Both the position numbers and the translations under genes were made by a program. A stretch of 41,698 bases of DNA. Source: Phycisphaerales bacterium (GTDB lineage: Bacteria; Planctomycetota; Phycisphaerae; UBA1845; G020352895). The stretch spans positions 2,545,276 to 2,586,973 of the forward strand of contig CP070685.1 in NCBI GenBank assembly GCA_020352895.1, written 5' to 3'. Shown here one piece after another: positions 16,643 to 25,167 of the stretch. Position 1 is the stretch's first letter, and every line of letters starts with the position of its first letter. The notes under the pieces are model-generated. The model made no database searches. It saw nothing but the letters and a program-made list of their open reading frames with translations, and had not been told where the DNA came from.

Positions 16643-16707
16643 CGACGGCGCCGGCGTCGCCGGCACGGACGTCGCGGCTGCATGGCAAGGCGGCTAGCGC
16701 CTCAACC

Positions 16708-16736
16708 TTGCAGATGGGCCAATAGCGGTCTATAGT
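16708..16736 (+). promoter_or_regulatory. dxr promoter
   Basis: TTGCAG (16708-16713), a 17-base spacer and TATAGT (16731-16736), the latter five of six to consensus. The predicted start near 16743 leaves a leader of about 65 bases before dxr. It lies back to back with the Nudix promoter. Confidence 0.55.
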
Positions 16737-16807
16737 TGGGCTTTTCCGGTCTCACCATCGCTTGGCCGGTTCACCCTCGGCGAACAGGCAGCAGGATCGT
16801 CATACGT

Positions 16808-17968
16808 ATGGCCAGAGGCGTAGCCATTCTGGGGTCAACCGGGTCGATCGGTCGATCCGCCTTGGACGTGATCGATGGGCTGGCGGGAGCGTATCGCGTC
16901 GTGGCTCTCGTGGCCGGGTCCGGGTGGGAATTGCTGGCCCAACAGGCCGAGCGTTATCGTCCGGCCGTCGTCGGTTTGGCCGACACCGAGCATGTGGGCG
17001 ATCTTCGTGCTGCTCTGGGATCGGCCGCAGAGGTCCTGGCCGGCCCCCGCGCTCTCGAGAATGTCGCAGCCCATCCGGACGCCGATGTGGTCATCAACGC
17101 CGTCGTGGGCGCCGCCGGGCTGCCTGCAACGGTGGCCGCCGCCGAAGCAGGCAAGACCATCGCCCTGGCTAACAAGGAGTCGATGGTGGCCGCGGGGGCC
17201 ATCATCATGCCGATCGTCCGGCGCAGCGGCTCGTCCCTGTTGCCTATCGATAGCGAGCATTCGGCCGTATTCCAGGCCCTGCGTTCCGGCCACCGCGCGG
17301 AGGTGCGTAAAATCTATTTGACCGCCTCGGGAGGTCCGTTCCGTTCCTGGTCGGCGGAGCGAATGGCCGCCGCGACGCTGGAGGACGCCCTGAATCATCC
17401 CACCTGGGACATGGGGCGCAAGATCACGGTGGATTCGGCCACGATGATGAACAAGGCCCTGGAGATCGTTGAGGCGCACTGGCTGTTCGACATCAGCCCG
17501 GACGACATCGAGGTGGTGGTGCATCCCGAGTCCATCGTGCACGGCATGGTGGAATTCTGTGACGGTTCGCTGATCGCCCAGTTGGGCGCTCCGGACATGC
17601 GAACGCCGATCCAGTACGCCCTGACCTACCCATATCGCAAGCCCTGTTGCAGCCGATGGCTGGACCTTGCCGGCATGGGACAACTGACCCTTGAGCGACC
17701 CGATCCGCAGCGGTTCCCCGCTCTGGACCTGGGCTATCAGGCGGCCCGTCGCGGCGGGACGGCCGGGGCGGTGCTTAACGCGGCCAACGAGGCCGCCGTG
17801 GAAGAATTCTGCGAGGGGCGACTCGCCTTCACTGACATCACCAGGATCAGCGCCGAAGTCCTGAACAAGCACGAGACGATCGAGGCTCCTACGCTTCAGG
17901 ATGTCATGGCGGCCGACCGCTGGGCGCGCAACGAGGTTTCTGCATGCTTGCGGACTATCCAGTCCTGA
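16808..17968 (+). CDS. dxr: 1-deoxy-D-xylulose 5-phosphate reductoisomerase
   Basis: A 386-residue enzyme of the MEP isoprenoid pathway that converts DXP to 2-C-methylerythritol 4-phosphate with NADPH. MARGVAILGSTGSIGRSALDV carries the NADPH loop (residues 9-15). Also visible are ANKESMVAAGAII, the metal/substrate segment LPIDSEHSAVFQAL, TASGGPFRSWSAE and DMGRKITVDSATMMNKALEI. ATG 16808 is chosen because it gives the normal N-terminus and length; upstream in-frame starts lie in the leader. It overlaps the RseP-like gene by 25 bases, the common dxr-rseP pairing of isoprenoid and envelope-maintenance genes. Confidence 0.97.
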   Translation: MARGVAILGSTGSIGRSALDVIDGLAGAYRVVALVAGSGWELLAQQAERYRPAVVGLADTEHVGDLRAALGSAAEVLAGPRALENVAAHPDADVVINAVVGAAGLPATVAAAEAGKTIALANKESMVAAGAIIMPIVRRSGSSLLPIDSEHSAVFQALRSGHRAEVRKIYLTASGGPFRSWSAERMAAATLEDALNHPTWDMGRKITVDSATMMNKALEIVEAHWLFDISPDDIEVVVHPESIVHGMVEFCDGSLIAQLGAPDMRTPIQYALTYPYRKPCCSRWLDLAGMGQLTLERPDPQRFPALDLGYQAARRGGTAGAVLNAANEAAVEEFCEGRLAFTDITRISAEVLNKHETIEAPTLQDVMAADRWARNEVSACLRTIQS

Positions 17969-20256
17969 CGACAGCCACAGTGCTCATGGAAGTCCCTGCC
18001 GTGCTGGGCAAGCTGGGCGGCATCGCCCTGATGCTGCTGGGCTTCAGCCTGGTTGTCTTCGTTCACGAGTTGGGGCACTTTCTGGCGGCCAAGTGGGCCG
18101 GCGTCCGCGTGGACAAGTTCTGCGTGGGTTTTGGCAAAGAGTTGTTCGGGTTCACGAGGAAGAGCACGCGCTATTCGTTTAACGCTCTTCCGGTCGGGGG
18201 CTACGTCAAGATGTTGGGCCAGGAGGATTTCGCCGTCGACAAGGACGGCGACTGGTCCTTCAAGGGCGATCCTGATTCTTTCACCAACAAACCTGTGGGC
18301 ATCCGCATGATCATCGTCTCGGCCGGCGTGGTCATGAACCTGGTCTTCGCCGCCGTCGTCTTCATGTTCGTCTACATGGTGGGCATGCCCAGCCTGGCGC
18401 CGATCGTGGGTTTCGTCGCCCCGGGCAGCCCGGCGGACCTGGCCGGCATACAGGTCGGAGACCGCGTCGTCGAGATCGACGGCTCGCGCGTCCAGGGCTT
18501 CCAGGACATCAAGATGGCCACCGTTCTGGCCGAGCCCCACGAACCGCTGACCGTTGCGCTGGAACGTCACGGGCAGCGGTATGAATGTCCGTTGGTTCCG
18601 TCCGTCAGTCCGGCCGACGGGCTGTTGTGGCTGGGAATCGGCCCGGGCTTCACCAACCGCATATCCTACGTGACCGATTACGTCGCAGCCCCCGGCAAAC
18701 CGCGCCTCGAAGCGGGTGACATGGTCGCGTCAGTGAACGGGCAGGAGGCCGATTCCTTCATGGCCATTTGGAAGGCCATGATGGATGCCCGCGGGGCGCC
18801 GGTCCGCTTGATGGTCGAGCGCCCCGAAAAGCTGGTTTCCGGTTCGCCCAGGCATGAGGCCGAAGCTTACGTCCGCGCCCCGTTCGACCTTCAGCCCTCG
18901 CTCTGGGACGCGGATGGCATCCGCGTGGGTTCCAAGAACTTCATGGGTCTGGTGCCACGCCGCACCGTCCTGCAGGTCTCGCCCGAGCTTCGCGCCGAGT
19001 TGGCCGGTTTCAGGGACGGAGATGTGGTGGTCCGATGGGACGGCATCGACAACCCCACCTACGACGAGATCATCGATTCCATCCAGGCCAGTCCGGAAGT
19101 GGACCTGCGCGTCTCGATGCTTCGCGACAACCAGGTGCAGCATCTGGTTGTCCGCCCCAAGCAGACCGGCGGGCTGTTCCGCAAGGGACGGATCATGGTG
19201 GGCGCCAGCTTCGACGCCCTTGAGGAACGGGCGGTCTCCACGCCCGACGGCACGGGCCTGGTGGTGGCCGACATTTGGCCGGAAGTCGGCGGCGTGCCCA
19301 CGCCGGCGGCTGCCCTGCTTGCCCACGAAGGCGGCGCCGGGGAGCCCATCCGTCGCGGCGCCCTCATCGAGGCGATCGATGGGCAGCCCATATCGTCCTG
19401 GTTCGAGTTGGTGGACCGCTTCCGGACCAAGGCCGGGGCCGTAGCTCGGGCCGGCTCCGATGTCGGAGAGATACGCGTGACCTACCGAAATCCGGACGGA
19501 GCCAGCCACACCAGGACCATGCCGCTGCCCACTTCCCTGTGCAGCGCTACGGGGCTGCCCGGCTCGGCCTTGATCCTCTCCATCGACGGTGAGAAGTGGG
19601 TGAGCGTCAAGGACCCCAGCGGCCGGCCCCGCGAGGTGAGCGTGGCTCATTGGCGCGGCGCTCAGGAGGCGCTCGAGCAGCGCGCCGGGCGGACCGTCGA
19701 GGTGGCCTACTTCTGTCTGGGCGAATGGGAGGAGAAACGGGTCAGCTTCACCGTGACGAAGAACAACACCGATCCCTGGCTGATGCGCCTCAACAGCCGC
19801 AACGCGCTGTTGTCCATCATGCTCGAGCCGGTCATGGAGCCGATCAAGGTGTCCAATCCGCTGGCCGCCGTCTGGGTGGGCGTGCGCCAGACCGGCTACA
19901 TCATCATGAACGTCTACATGACCATGCAGCGCATGATCTTCACGCGCACGGTGGGCCTGGAGAACATGTCCGGACCGGTAGGCATCGTCAAGATGGGGAC
20001 GGAGTTTGCCGAAGCCGGACTGAACCGCCTGTTCTGGTTCCTGGCGGTCATCTCCGCTAACCTGGCCGTGATCAACTTCCTGCCCCTTCCCATCGTGGAC
20101 GGCGGGCTGATGATCTTCCTGCTCATCGAGCTGATCAAAGGCCAGCCGGTCAGCCTCAAGACGCAGGTGGTCACGCAGGTCATCGGCTTGGCCCTGATCA
20201 TCGCCGCGTTCGTTTTCGTCACCGCCATGGACATCAGCAAGATCGCCGCCCCGTAG
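17944..20256 (+). CDS. rseP: RseP-like site-2 metalloprotease with multiple PDZ-like domains
   Basis: A 770-residue M50 protease, far longer than the ~450 residues of E. coli RseP. HELGH at residues 41-45 binds zinc, and LPIVDGG near 715-721 supplies the third ligand. VGGYVKMLGQED is conserved too. Between the two membrane halves lie several PDZ-like units: about 151-215 (APGSPADLAGIQVGDRVVEI), 250-292, 341-402 (AELAGFRDGDVVVRW), 435-520 and possibly a decayed one at 540-600. It would cut transmembrane proteins such as anti-sigma factors, with PDZ units gating access. GAGG lies seven bases before ATG 17944, inside the end of dxr. Confidence 0.93.
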   Translation: MLADYPVLTTATVLMEVPAVLGKLGGIALMLLGFSLVVFVHELGHFLAAKWAGVRVDKFCVGFGKELFGFTRKSTRYSFNALPVGGYVKMLGQEDFAVDKDGDWSFKGDPDSFTNKPVGIRMIIVSAGVVMNLVFAAVVFMFVYMVGMPSLAPIVGFVAPGSPADLAGIQVGDRVVEIDGSRVQGFQDIKMATVLAEPHEPLTVALERHGQRYECPLVPSVSPADGLLWLGIGPGFTNRISYVTDYVAAPGKPRLEAGDMVASVNGQEADSFMAIWKAMMDARGAPVRLMVERPEKLVSGSPRHEAEAYVRAPFDLQPSLWDADGIRVGSKNFMGLVPRRTVLQVSPELRAELAGFRDGDVVVRWDGIDNPTYDEIIDSIQASPEVDLRVSMLRDNQVQHLVVRPKQTGGLFRKGRIMVGASFDALEERAVSTPDGTGLVVADIWPEVGGVPTPAAALLAHEGGAGEPIRRGALIEAIDGQPISSWFELVDRFRTKAGAVARAGSDVGEIRVTYRNPDGASHTRTMPLPTSLCSATGLPGSALILSIDGEKWVSVKDPSGRPREVSVAHWRGAQEALEQRAGRTVEVAYFCLGEWEEKRVSFTVTKNNTDPWLMRLNSRNALLSIMLEPVMEPIKVSNPLAAVWVGVRQTGYIIMNVYMTMQRMIFTRTVGLENMSGPVGIVKMGTEFAEAGLNRLFWFLAVISANLAVINFLPLPIVDGGLMIFLLIELIKGQPVSLKTQVVTQVIGLALIIAAFVFVTAMDISKIAAP

Positions 20257-20430
20257 CTACGGCGCTTCCCTCGGCACTCTTCTGTTCGGGGGTTTTCTCG
20301 TCTCATAACGTTTCTGTTTGGTGTAGCCGAACGCGCCTTCTTCCGAACTAGTTCGTAGGCATCTGGGTGACATGTGCGCGCCCAGCGAGTGCCCGATAAT
20401 GACCGAAACGACGTGCGGGAGCTATGGATC

Positions 20431-21831
20431 ATGCGGCTGCAAGTCCTGGACAACGAGATTCGCTACGAGTGTCATTCCTGTGCGGCCTGTTGCCGACAGC
20501 CCTGGCTGGAACACGTGGAGGACGACAAGCTCGGCCCCGTCCGGGGATTCAACTGGGGGGCCAAGTATCCCCAACTGGCCGGGCACGATCCGATTCTCAT
20601 GGCGGAAGTGAACGGCCAACAGCTCCCCATGCTGGCCAAGAAGGACAACGGCGAATGCCTCTTTTTGGATTCGGACAATCTCTGCGTCATCCACAAGGAG
20701 TTGGGCTACGAGGCCAAGCCAGAGGCCTGCCGCCGCTTCCCCTTCTTCTCCGCGCCGATGCCCGATGCCGACCACATCTCCGCCCACTTCGCCTGTCCGT
20801 CCGTGCAGGAGGGCAGCGGCCCCTCCATCCAGGAGCAGCGTGACGACATCCTCCGCACCGTGCCGATGTCCAGCCCCACGCGGGACACGTTTACGGAAGT
20901 CGCTCTGCTGGTGGGCCATCTCATACCGCTGGAGGCCGCCCACGCCCTGGTCGACCGCTGGGCGGGTTTGTTCGATCCCGACCAGCCGGGCGACCTTTGG
21001 GCCCGCTTCGCGCGCGCCATCCATGTGGCCTTGCAGGCCGTGCAAACCGAGCCGGCGTCTCTGCGTGCCGCTCTCGCTGAGGACGGCTTCGGAACCGTGC
21101 AGAACGTGCCGCCGTTTGCGCGCATCGATTCGCTGGTGGATGCTCCCTTGCCGTGCCGACTGCTCCTGGCCCTGAATCTATGGAACGACTATTACCCGCC
21201 GCAGCATTCCGGAGCCCGTCGTCCCTCCTGGACCACGCGCATGGGTCTGATCGGCAAAGTCATGCACGTCTTGCGTATGAGTGGTACTTACGCATCACGG
21301 TACCTGCCGGGCAACGTCGTCCTGCACCGTCTAAGCGCGCCTGGATTCCGAGAGGCCACACCGCCCGAAGACGTCACGCGCCTGCTGTGTCGTTGGGTGC
21401 GGGCCGCTTTCAGACAGCGCACCTTCAGGCGCGATCGAATCTCCATGGTCGCCGGCTTGCACCAGCAGATCGTGGACGCCAACTGTGTTCATTTCTATGC
21501 CCGCGCCGTGGCAGATCAGGCCGGTCGTGAGCATCCCCAGCCGGGTGACTACCACCGGGCACTGAGCATCGTCGGGTTCGGGATCACCTCGCAAGTGCGC
21601 GCCTACCAGAACGTCTTCCGCAGGCGGGCCATGTCCCTGCTGGAATCCATGGACATCGGCTGGAGCAGCCTAAGCATGTTCTGCCCCGTGCCCCTGGCCG
21701 ATGCGAGCAACAGAGCGGGCGGCGCGTGGCCGGCCGAGGCTTGCCCCGGTGCATCTGGCTCAAGCCGCACCGTCGGCGCGCGCGTGCCGCACTCCGATTG
21801 GCCCGGCCCGGACGGCCCGGATTTGGCTTAA
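20431..21831 (+). CDS. YkgJ-type Cys-cluster (CxxCxxCC) protein
   Basis: A 466-residue protein starting at ATG 20431, where GGGAG lies nine bases upstream. ECHSCAACCRQPW places Cys14, 17, 20 and 21 in the CxxCxxCC pattern, followed by CLFLDSDNLCVIH (Cys76, Cys85) and PEACRRFPFF (Cys100). This is the YkgJ-family zinc- or iron-sulfur-binding module. The long C-terminal part (about 150-420) is helical and unfamiliar, and the last ~40 residues are low-complexity. The family function is poorly defined. GATAAT at 20395-20400 is a possible -10. A 12-bp palindrome (CGAACTAGTTCG) lies at 20344-20355. Confidence 0.8.
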   Translation: MRLQVLDNEIRYECHSCAACCRQPWLEHVEDDKLGPVRGFNWGAKYPQLAGHDPILMAEVNGQQLPMLAKKDNGECLFLDSDNLCVIHKELGYEAKPEACRRFPFFSAPMPDADHISAHFACPSVQEGSGPSIQEQRDDILRTVPMSSPTRDTFTEVALLVGHLIPLEAAHALVDRWAGLFDPDQPGDLWARFARAIHVALQAVQTEPASLRAALAEDGFGTVQNVPPFARIDSLVDAPLPCRLLLALNLWNDYYPPQHSGARRPSWTTRMGLIGKVMHVLRMSGTYASRYLPGNVVLHRLSAPGFREATPPEDVTRLLCRWVRAAFRQRTFRRDRISMVAGLHQQIVDANCVHFYARAVADQAGREHPQPGDYHRALSIVGFGITSQVRAYQNVFRRRAMSLLESMDIGWSSLSMFCPVPLADASNRAGGAWPAEACPGASGSSRTVGARVPHSDWPGPDGPDLA

Positions 21832-21839
21832 AATTAGAC

Positions 21840-21868
21840 TTCACCACCCCGGAAAACTCACCTAGAAT
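21840..21868 (+). promoter_or_regulatory. Possible promoter of the secreted repeat protein
   Basis: TTCACC (21840-21845; four of six to consensus), a 17-base spacer and TAGAAT (21863-21868; five of six), about 80 bases before the ATG. Confidence 0.35.
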
Positions 21869-21949
21869 ACAGAAAGTCATGCCGCCGGCGGGGGTGATCC
21901 CGCGTCACGGGTGGCAGCGGGCCTGGTGCGGGGAAGGAAGGTTTCGTTC

Positions 21950-23308
21950 ATGAACCTTGGAAAATGGCGAAGTGCCGGCCCCCAGACCGGCTTTGGAGCC
22001 TCTGTGCTGGTGCTGACCTGCCTGCTGGCCGGGCCGTCGGCCCTGGGCGCGCCGGTGCTCGTTCAGAACGACAACTTTGTCGAAGGCGACAACATCGTCA
22101 TCGGCGACTTCTCGCCCGGCGAGGAGGCCGCCGCCTGGCTGACCTCACCCTGCGACGGCTCCATAGTGGAAGTGCACGTCGGCTGGTACGAGGGCACGCT
22201 AGGGAATCCGCCAAGCCTAGAAGAAGCGATTCACATCAGGGCTGCAGCAGGCTTCCCCAATCCAGGCACGGAGTTGGAGACGCTGGTGGGACCGCTTATG
22301 ACCCCGGGCGGTATCAACATCTTCACGCACCTCGACCAGGAACAGACCATTCCCGTCGACGTGCCGGTCAGCGCGGGACAGACCTTTGTCGTTGCCCTGG
22401 AGTTCGCCAACCAGACAGACGTGGGCAACGGAGGACCCAGTATTGTCCGCGATCGCGACGGCTGCCAGGCGAGCAGGAACGCCCTTTTTGTGTTGCCAGG
22501 AGTGTGGCTCGATTGGTGCTCATTCCCGACGGAGTATCCTCCCAAGGGAGACCTGGTCATCCGAGTTATGGTCGACTGCCAGGATCCGACCGGGGCCTGC
22601 TGCGATGCCAACGGGTTCTGCAGCGACGGCGTGGAAGCAGACCAGTGCCAGGCTACCGGCGAGACGTTCTATGAGGAGCAACTCTGCACTGAAGTCACCT
22701 GCCCGCAGCCCAAGGGGGCCTGCTGCGACGGGCTGGGCGGCTGTCTCTATGTGGATCAGAGTTTCTGCGAGGGAACGCTCGATTGGGTCTACGGCGGCAA
22801 CGGCACTAACTGTGACGATCCCGTGTGCGACCTCGGGGCCTGCTGCCTGTCCGACGGGACCTGCCAGGACGTCATCGAACTGGGTTGCGGCGACCTGGGT
22901 GGTACCTATCAGGGTGCGGGAACCGATTGTGACACGGCGGACTGTCCACAGCCGCTGGGTGCCTGCTGTGTGGGTGACACCTGCGCGCCGGACCAGACCG
23001 AATCGGACTGCGACAGCGTGAGCGGGACGTGGTTGGGGGCGCTCACCGATTGCGGGCCGCCCGATCCCTGCGCCGGGCCGGACTGCACCTGCGGCGACGT
23101 GGACAACAACGGCGCCCCCGTGGGCCTGAGCGACTTCGCCACTTTCGCCGTGTGCTACGGCCTTTCCGCACCGGCCCCGGACTGCGGTGCCGAGGAGTTG
23201 TACTGCTCCGACCTGGACGGTGACGGTTCGGTCACGCTTGGGGACTTTGCCACGTTCGCCGTGCTGTTCGGCATCACCACCAGCAACACCCCGCCGAACT
23301 GCAATTGA
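21950..23308 (+). CDS. Secreted cysteine-rich repeat protein with dockerin-like C-terminus
   Basis: A 452-residue exported protein. The start at 21950 follows GGAAGG and gives a classical signal peptide (MNLGKWR..., hydrophobic 16-32, cleavage likely after ALGA). Residues 35-210 form a beta-rich domain. Four tandem repeats of about 40 residues follow at 214-252, 255-293, 295-332 and 336-374; each opens with GACC and holds six or so cysteines. The C-terminus has two Ca-binding loops of the dockerin/EF-hand type, DVDNNGAPVGLSDF (383-396) and DLDGDGSVTLGDF (421-433), each followed by ATFAV. Such proteins are characteristic of planctomycetes; role unknown, probably surface or extracellular. Confidence 0.85.
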   Translation: MNLGKWRSAGPQTGFGASVLVLTCLLAGPSALGAPVLVQNDNFVEGDNIVIGDFSPGEEAAAWLTSPCDGSIVEVHVGWYEGTLGNPPSLEEAIHIRAAAGFPNPGTELETLVGPLMTPGGINIFTHLDQEQTIPVDVPVSAGQTFVVALEFANQTDVGNGGPSIVRDRDGCQASRNALFVLPGVWLDWCSFPTEYPPKGDLVIRVMVDCQDPTGACCDANGFCSDGVEADQCQATGETFYEEQLCTEVTCPQPKGACCDGLGGCLYVDQSFCEGTLDWVYGGNGTNCDDPVCDLGACCLSDGTCQDVIELGCGDLGGTYQGAGTDCDTADCPQPLGACCVGDTCAPDQTESDCDSVSGTWLGALTDCGPPDPCAGPDCTCGDVDNNGAPVGLSDFATFAVCYGLSAPAPDCGAEELYCSDLDGDGSVTLGDFATFAVLFGITTSNTPPNCN

Positions 23309-23311
23309 TCC

Positions 23312-23328
23312 GGCCGGGCGATCCGGCC
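23312..23328 (+). terminator. Hairpin after the secreted repeat protein
   Basis: GGCCGG (23312-23317) and CCGGCC (23323-23328) form a six-pair GC stem with a five-base loop, starting four bases after the stop codon. There is no T-run downstream. Confidence 0.3.
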
Positions 23329-23439
23329 CGAGCCCGAACACCGCTTCGCGCCTACGAGTTGCCAGGACCCCGATCATCTCGATCGAGGTTCTTTCTTGAC
23401 CCGGTTTCAAGCCGGCTCCGTCCCCGGACACGTAGTGGC

Positions 23440-23467
23440 TTGTCAGGGGTCTGCCATCGGCTAGGAT
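23440..23467 (+). promoter_or_regulatory. Promoter of the FHA-PP2C / GspE pair
   Basis: TTGTCA (23440-23445; five of six to consensus), 16 bases, then TAGGAT (23462-23467). The start would lie near 23474, about 75 bases before the ATG. Confidence 0.45.
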
Positions 23468-23547
23468 AGGAATCCGGGCACGACGCCGGTTGCCGGGGGC
23501 GGAGTCGAGCAGGACAACCTGCTACAGCAAGTCGAGGGCCTCCTCTT

Positions 23548-25161
23548 ATGGGTCAACTGCGTTATCTGGACGATGACGGACAACTTCAGACGTTGGAACT
23601 GACCGAGGACAAGCTTTCGATCGGTCGAGGCGAGGAGTGCCGTTTGCGTATCGAGAGTGATCTCGTTTCGCGGCAACACGCCCAACTCTTGCGCGAACCG
23701 GATGGCAAGTGGCGCCTCAAGGACATGGGCGCTCGCAACAAGACCGTCGTCAACGGCCAGCCCGTCAAGGAGCTCTTGCTGGCCACGGGAGACATCATTC
23801 GAATCGGCGAGCGGATTCTGGAATACATCGAGGGCACCACACGCCCCATGGCCAAGCTGCGCGAGTATCTTATTACGGACCGCCAGGATCCACCCGGTTG
23901 CGAGTGGGTTAAGACCCGCGATCCTTTTGTCATCACCACCCAGCAGGCCGAGCAATTGGGCGCCCTGGTGGAGCAGGCCGGAGTGGCCCCTCGGGTGGAG
24001 GACCTGGCCGATCGGGCTTTGTCCCGGTTGTTGATCGACATGGGAGCCGAGAGGGGCCTCGTGGCCCTCAAGGGAGACGAGGCCAAGGGTCTGGAAATCC
24101 TGAGCGTTCGCGGCATGGGCCACAAACCCTCCGGCGCTCCCTTCGTCGGCATCAGCCAGAGCTTCATCTACAGCGGACTGTTGCAGCATGTGGCCGGGCG
24201 ATACCCCGCGGACGGCCAGTCGCCGTCCACCGAATCCGATTATCCCGCGACCGCCCTGGTCGCTCCGCTGATCAGCGGCGGACGCGAGCTTGGAGTGATC
24301 TACCTGGATCGGCCTTTGGGGCGTAAGGCCTTCCCGGGCGGCAGCCTGCGCCATCTGCTGGCCGCCGGGGCCGTGCTCGGCGCGGCCATGCTTCGTGCCC
24401 AGCGCCGATTGGGCGCGTTGCTCGACCAGCACGCGCCGGCGTATCTGGCGGTCAACCGCCGGCTCCAATCGGAGCTTCTCGTCCTGCCCAGCGGCGGGGA
24501 GGCCTTCCAAGCCGCCACTCGCTTGGTGCCGGGCGCCGAGAAATGCGGCGATCTTCAGGAAACCATCCTGCTGAGCGATCATCGCATCGTGATGGTCATG
24601 ACCGACGCCGGCGGGATGGGCGTCTCGGGCCTGATGCAGTCCATGGGTATCTATGCCGGGTTGCGGGCGGCCTTGGAGATTCAGGAGGAGGCGCTCGACC
24701 TTGGAGCGGCCATGGCCGCGGTCAACCGCACCCTCTGCGGAAGGGCCGCCAGGCAACTGGTGGGTTGCGGCGTCGTCCTGATCGATCTGACCGCCGGCCG
24801 ACTGGCTTATATCAACGCGGGTCTCAAGCCGCCCTTGCTCCTGGTGGGTCCGCAGCGACTGGTGACGCTGGAGAAGACCGCGCCGATGCTGGGCGCCGAT
24901 CCAGAGGCCCAGTTCGAATCCGCTTACGCCGATCTCAGCGCCAAGTTCCGCGTGATCATGCACACCGACGGCCTGACCGATGCGTCGAGTCCGGCGGGTG
25001 AATCGTACGGAGAGGAAAGGCTGCACGAAGTGCTCCTGCAGCCGGAAAGTTTCTCATCCCCTGAGCGCACCGTCGACGCCGTTGTCGAGGACCTGGAAAG
25101 ACATACGGGCCATACGCCCCCCGCCGACGACGTCCTGGTGCTTGTGGTTTCGCACGAGTAG
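23548..25161 (+). CDS. FHA-GAF-PP2C (SpoIIE-type) signalling phosphatase
   Basis: A 537-residue cytoplasmic protein with three parts. Residues 20-95 are an FHA phosphothreonine-binding domain (SIGRGEECRLRI, SRQHAQLLRE, VVNGQPV). Residues 145-290 resemble a GAF sensor (RALSRLLIDMGAERGLVAL ... LGVIYLDRPLG). Residues 325-537 are a SpoIIE/RsbU-type PP2C phosphatase, with acidic metal-binding motifs MVMTDAGGMGVSG and IMHTDGLTDASSP. It probably binds a Thr-phosphorylated partner and dephosphorylates another protein, as in partner-switching systems. The GspE-like ATPase gene starts six bases after its stop, so the pair is an operon. Confidence 0.9.
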   Translation: MGQLRYLDDDGQLQTLELTEDKLSIGRGEECRLRIESDLVSRQHAQLLREPDGKWRLKDMGARNKTVVNGQPVKELLLATGDIIRIGERILEYIEGTTRPMAKLREYLITDRQDPPGCEWVKTRDPFVITTQQAEQLGALVEQAGVAPRVEDLADRALSRLLIDMGAERGLVALKGDEAKGLEILSVRGMGHKPSGAPFVGISQSFIYSGLLQHVAGRYPADGQSPSTESDYPATALVAPLISGGRELGVIYLDRPLGRKAFPGGSLRHLLAAGAVLGAAMLRAQRRLGALLDQHAPAYLAVNRRLQSELLVLPSGGEAFQAATRLVPGAEKCGDLQETILLSDHRIVMVMTDAGGMGVSGLMQSMGIYAGLRAALEIQEEALDLGAAMAAVNRTLCGRAARQLVGCGVVLIDLTAGRLAYINAGLKPPLLLVGPQRLVTLEKTAPMLGADPEAQFESAYADLSAKFRVIMHTDGLTDASSPAGESYGEERLHEVLLQPESFSSPERTVDAVVEDLERHTGHTPPADDVLVLVVSHE

Positions 25162-25167
25162 ACGCCC

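Noticed and set aside
20344-20355. CGAACTAGTTCG palindrome as a LexA box
   Set aside because: Gram-positive-type LexA sites need four bases between CGAAC and GTTCG; only two are present, and the downstream gene is not an SOS gene.
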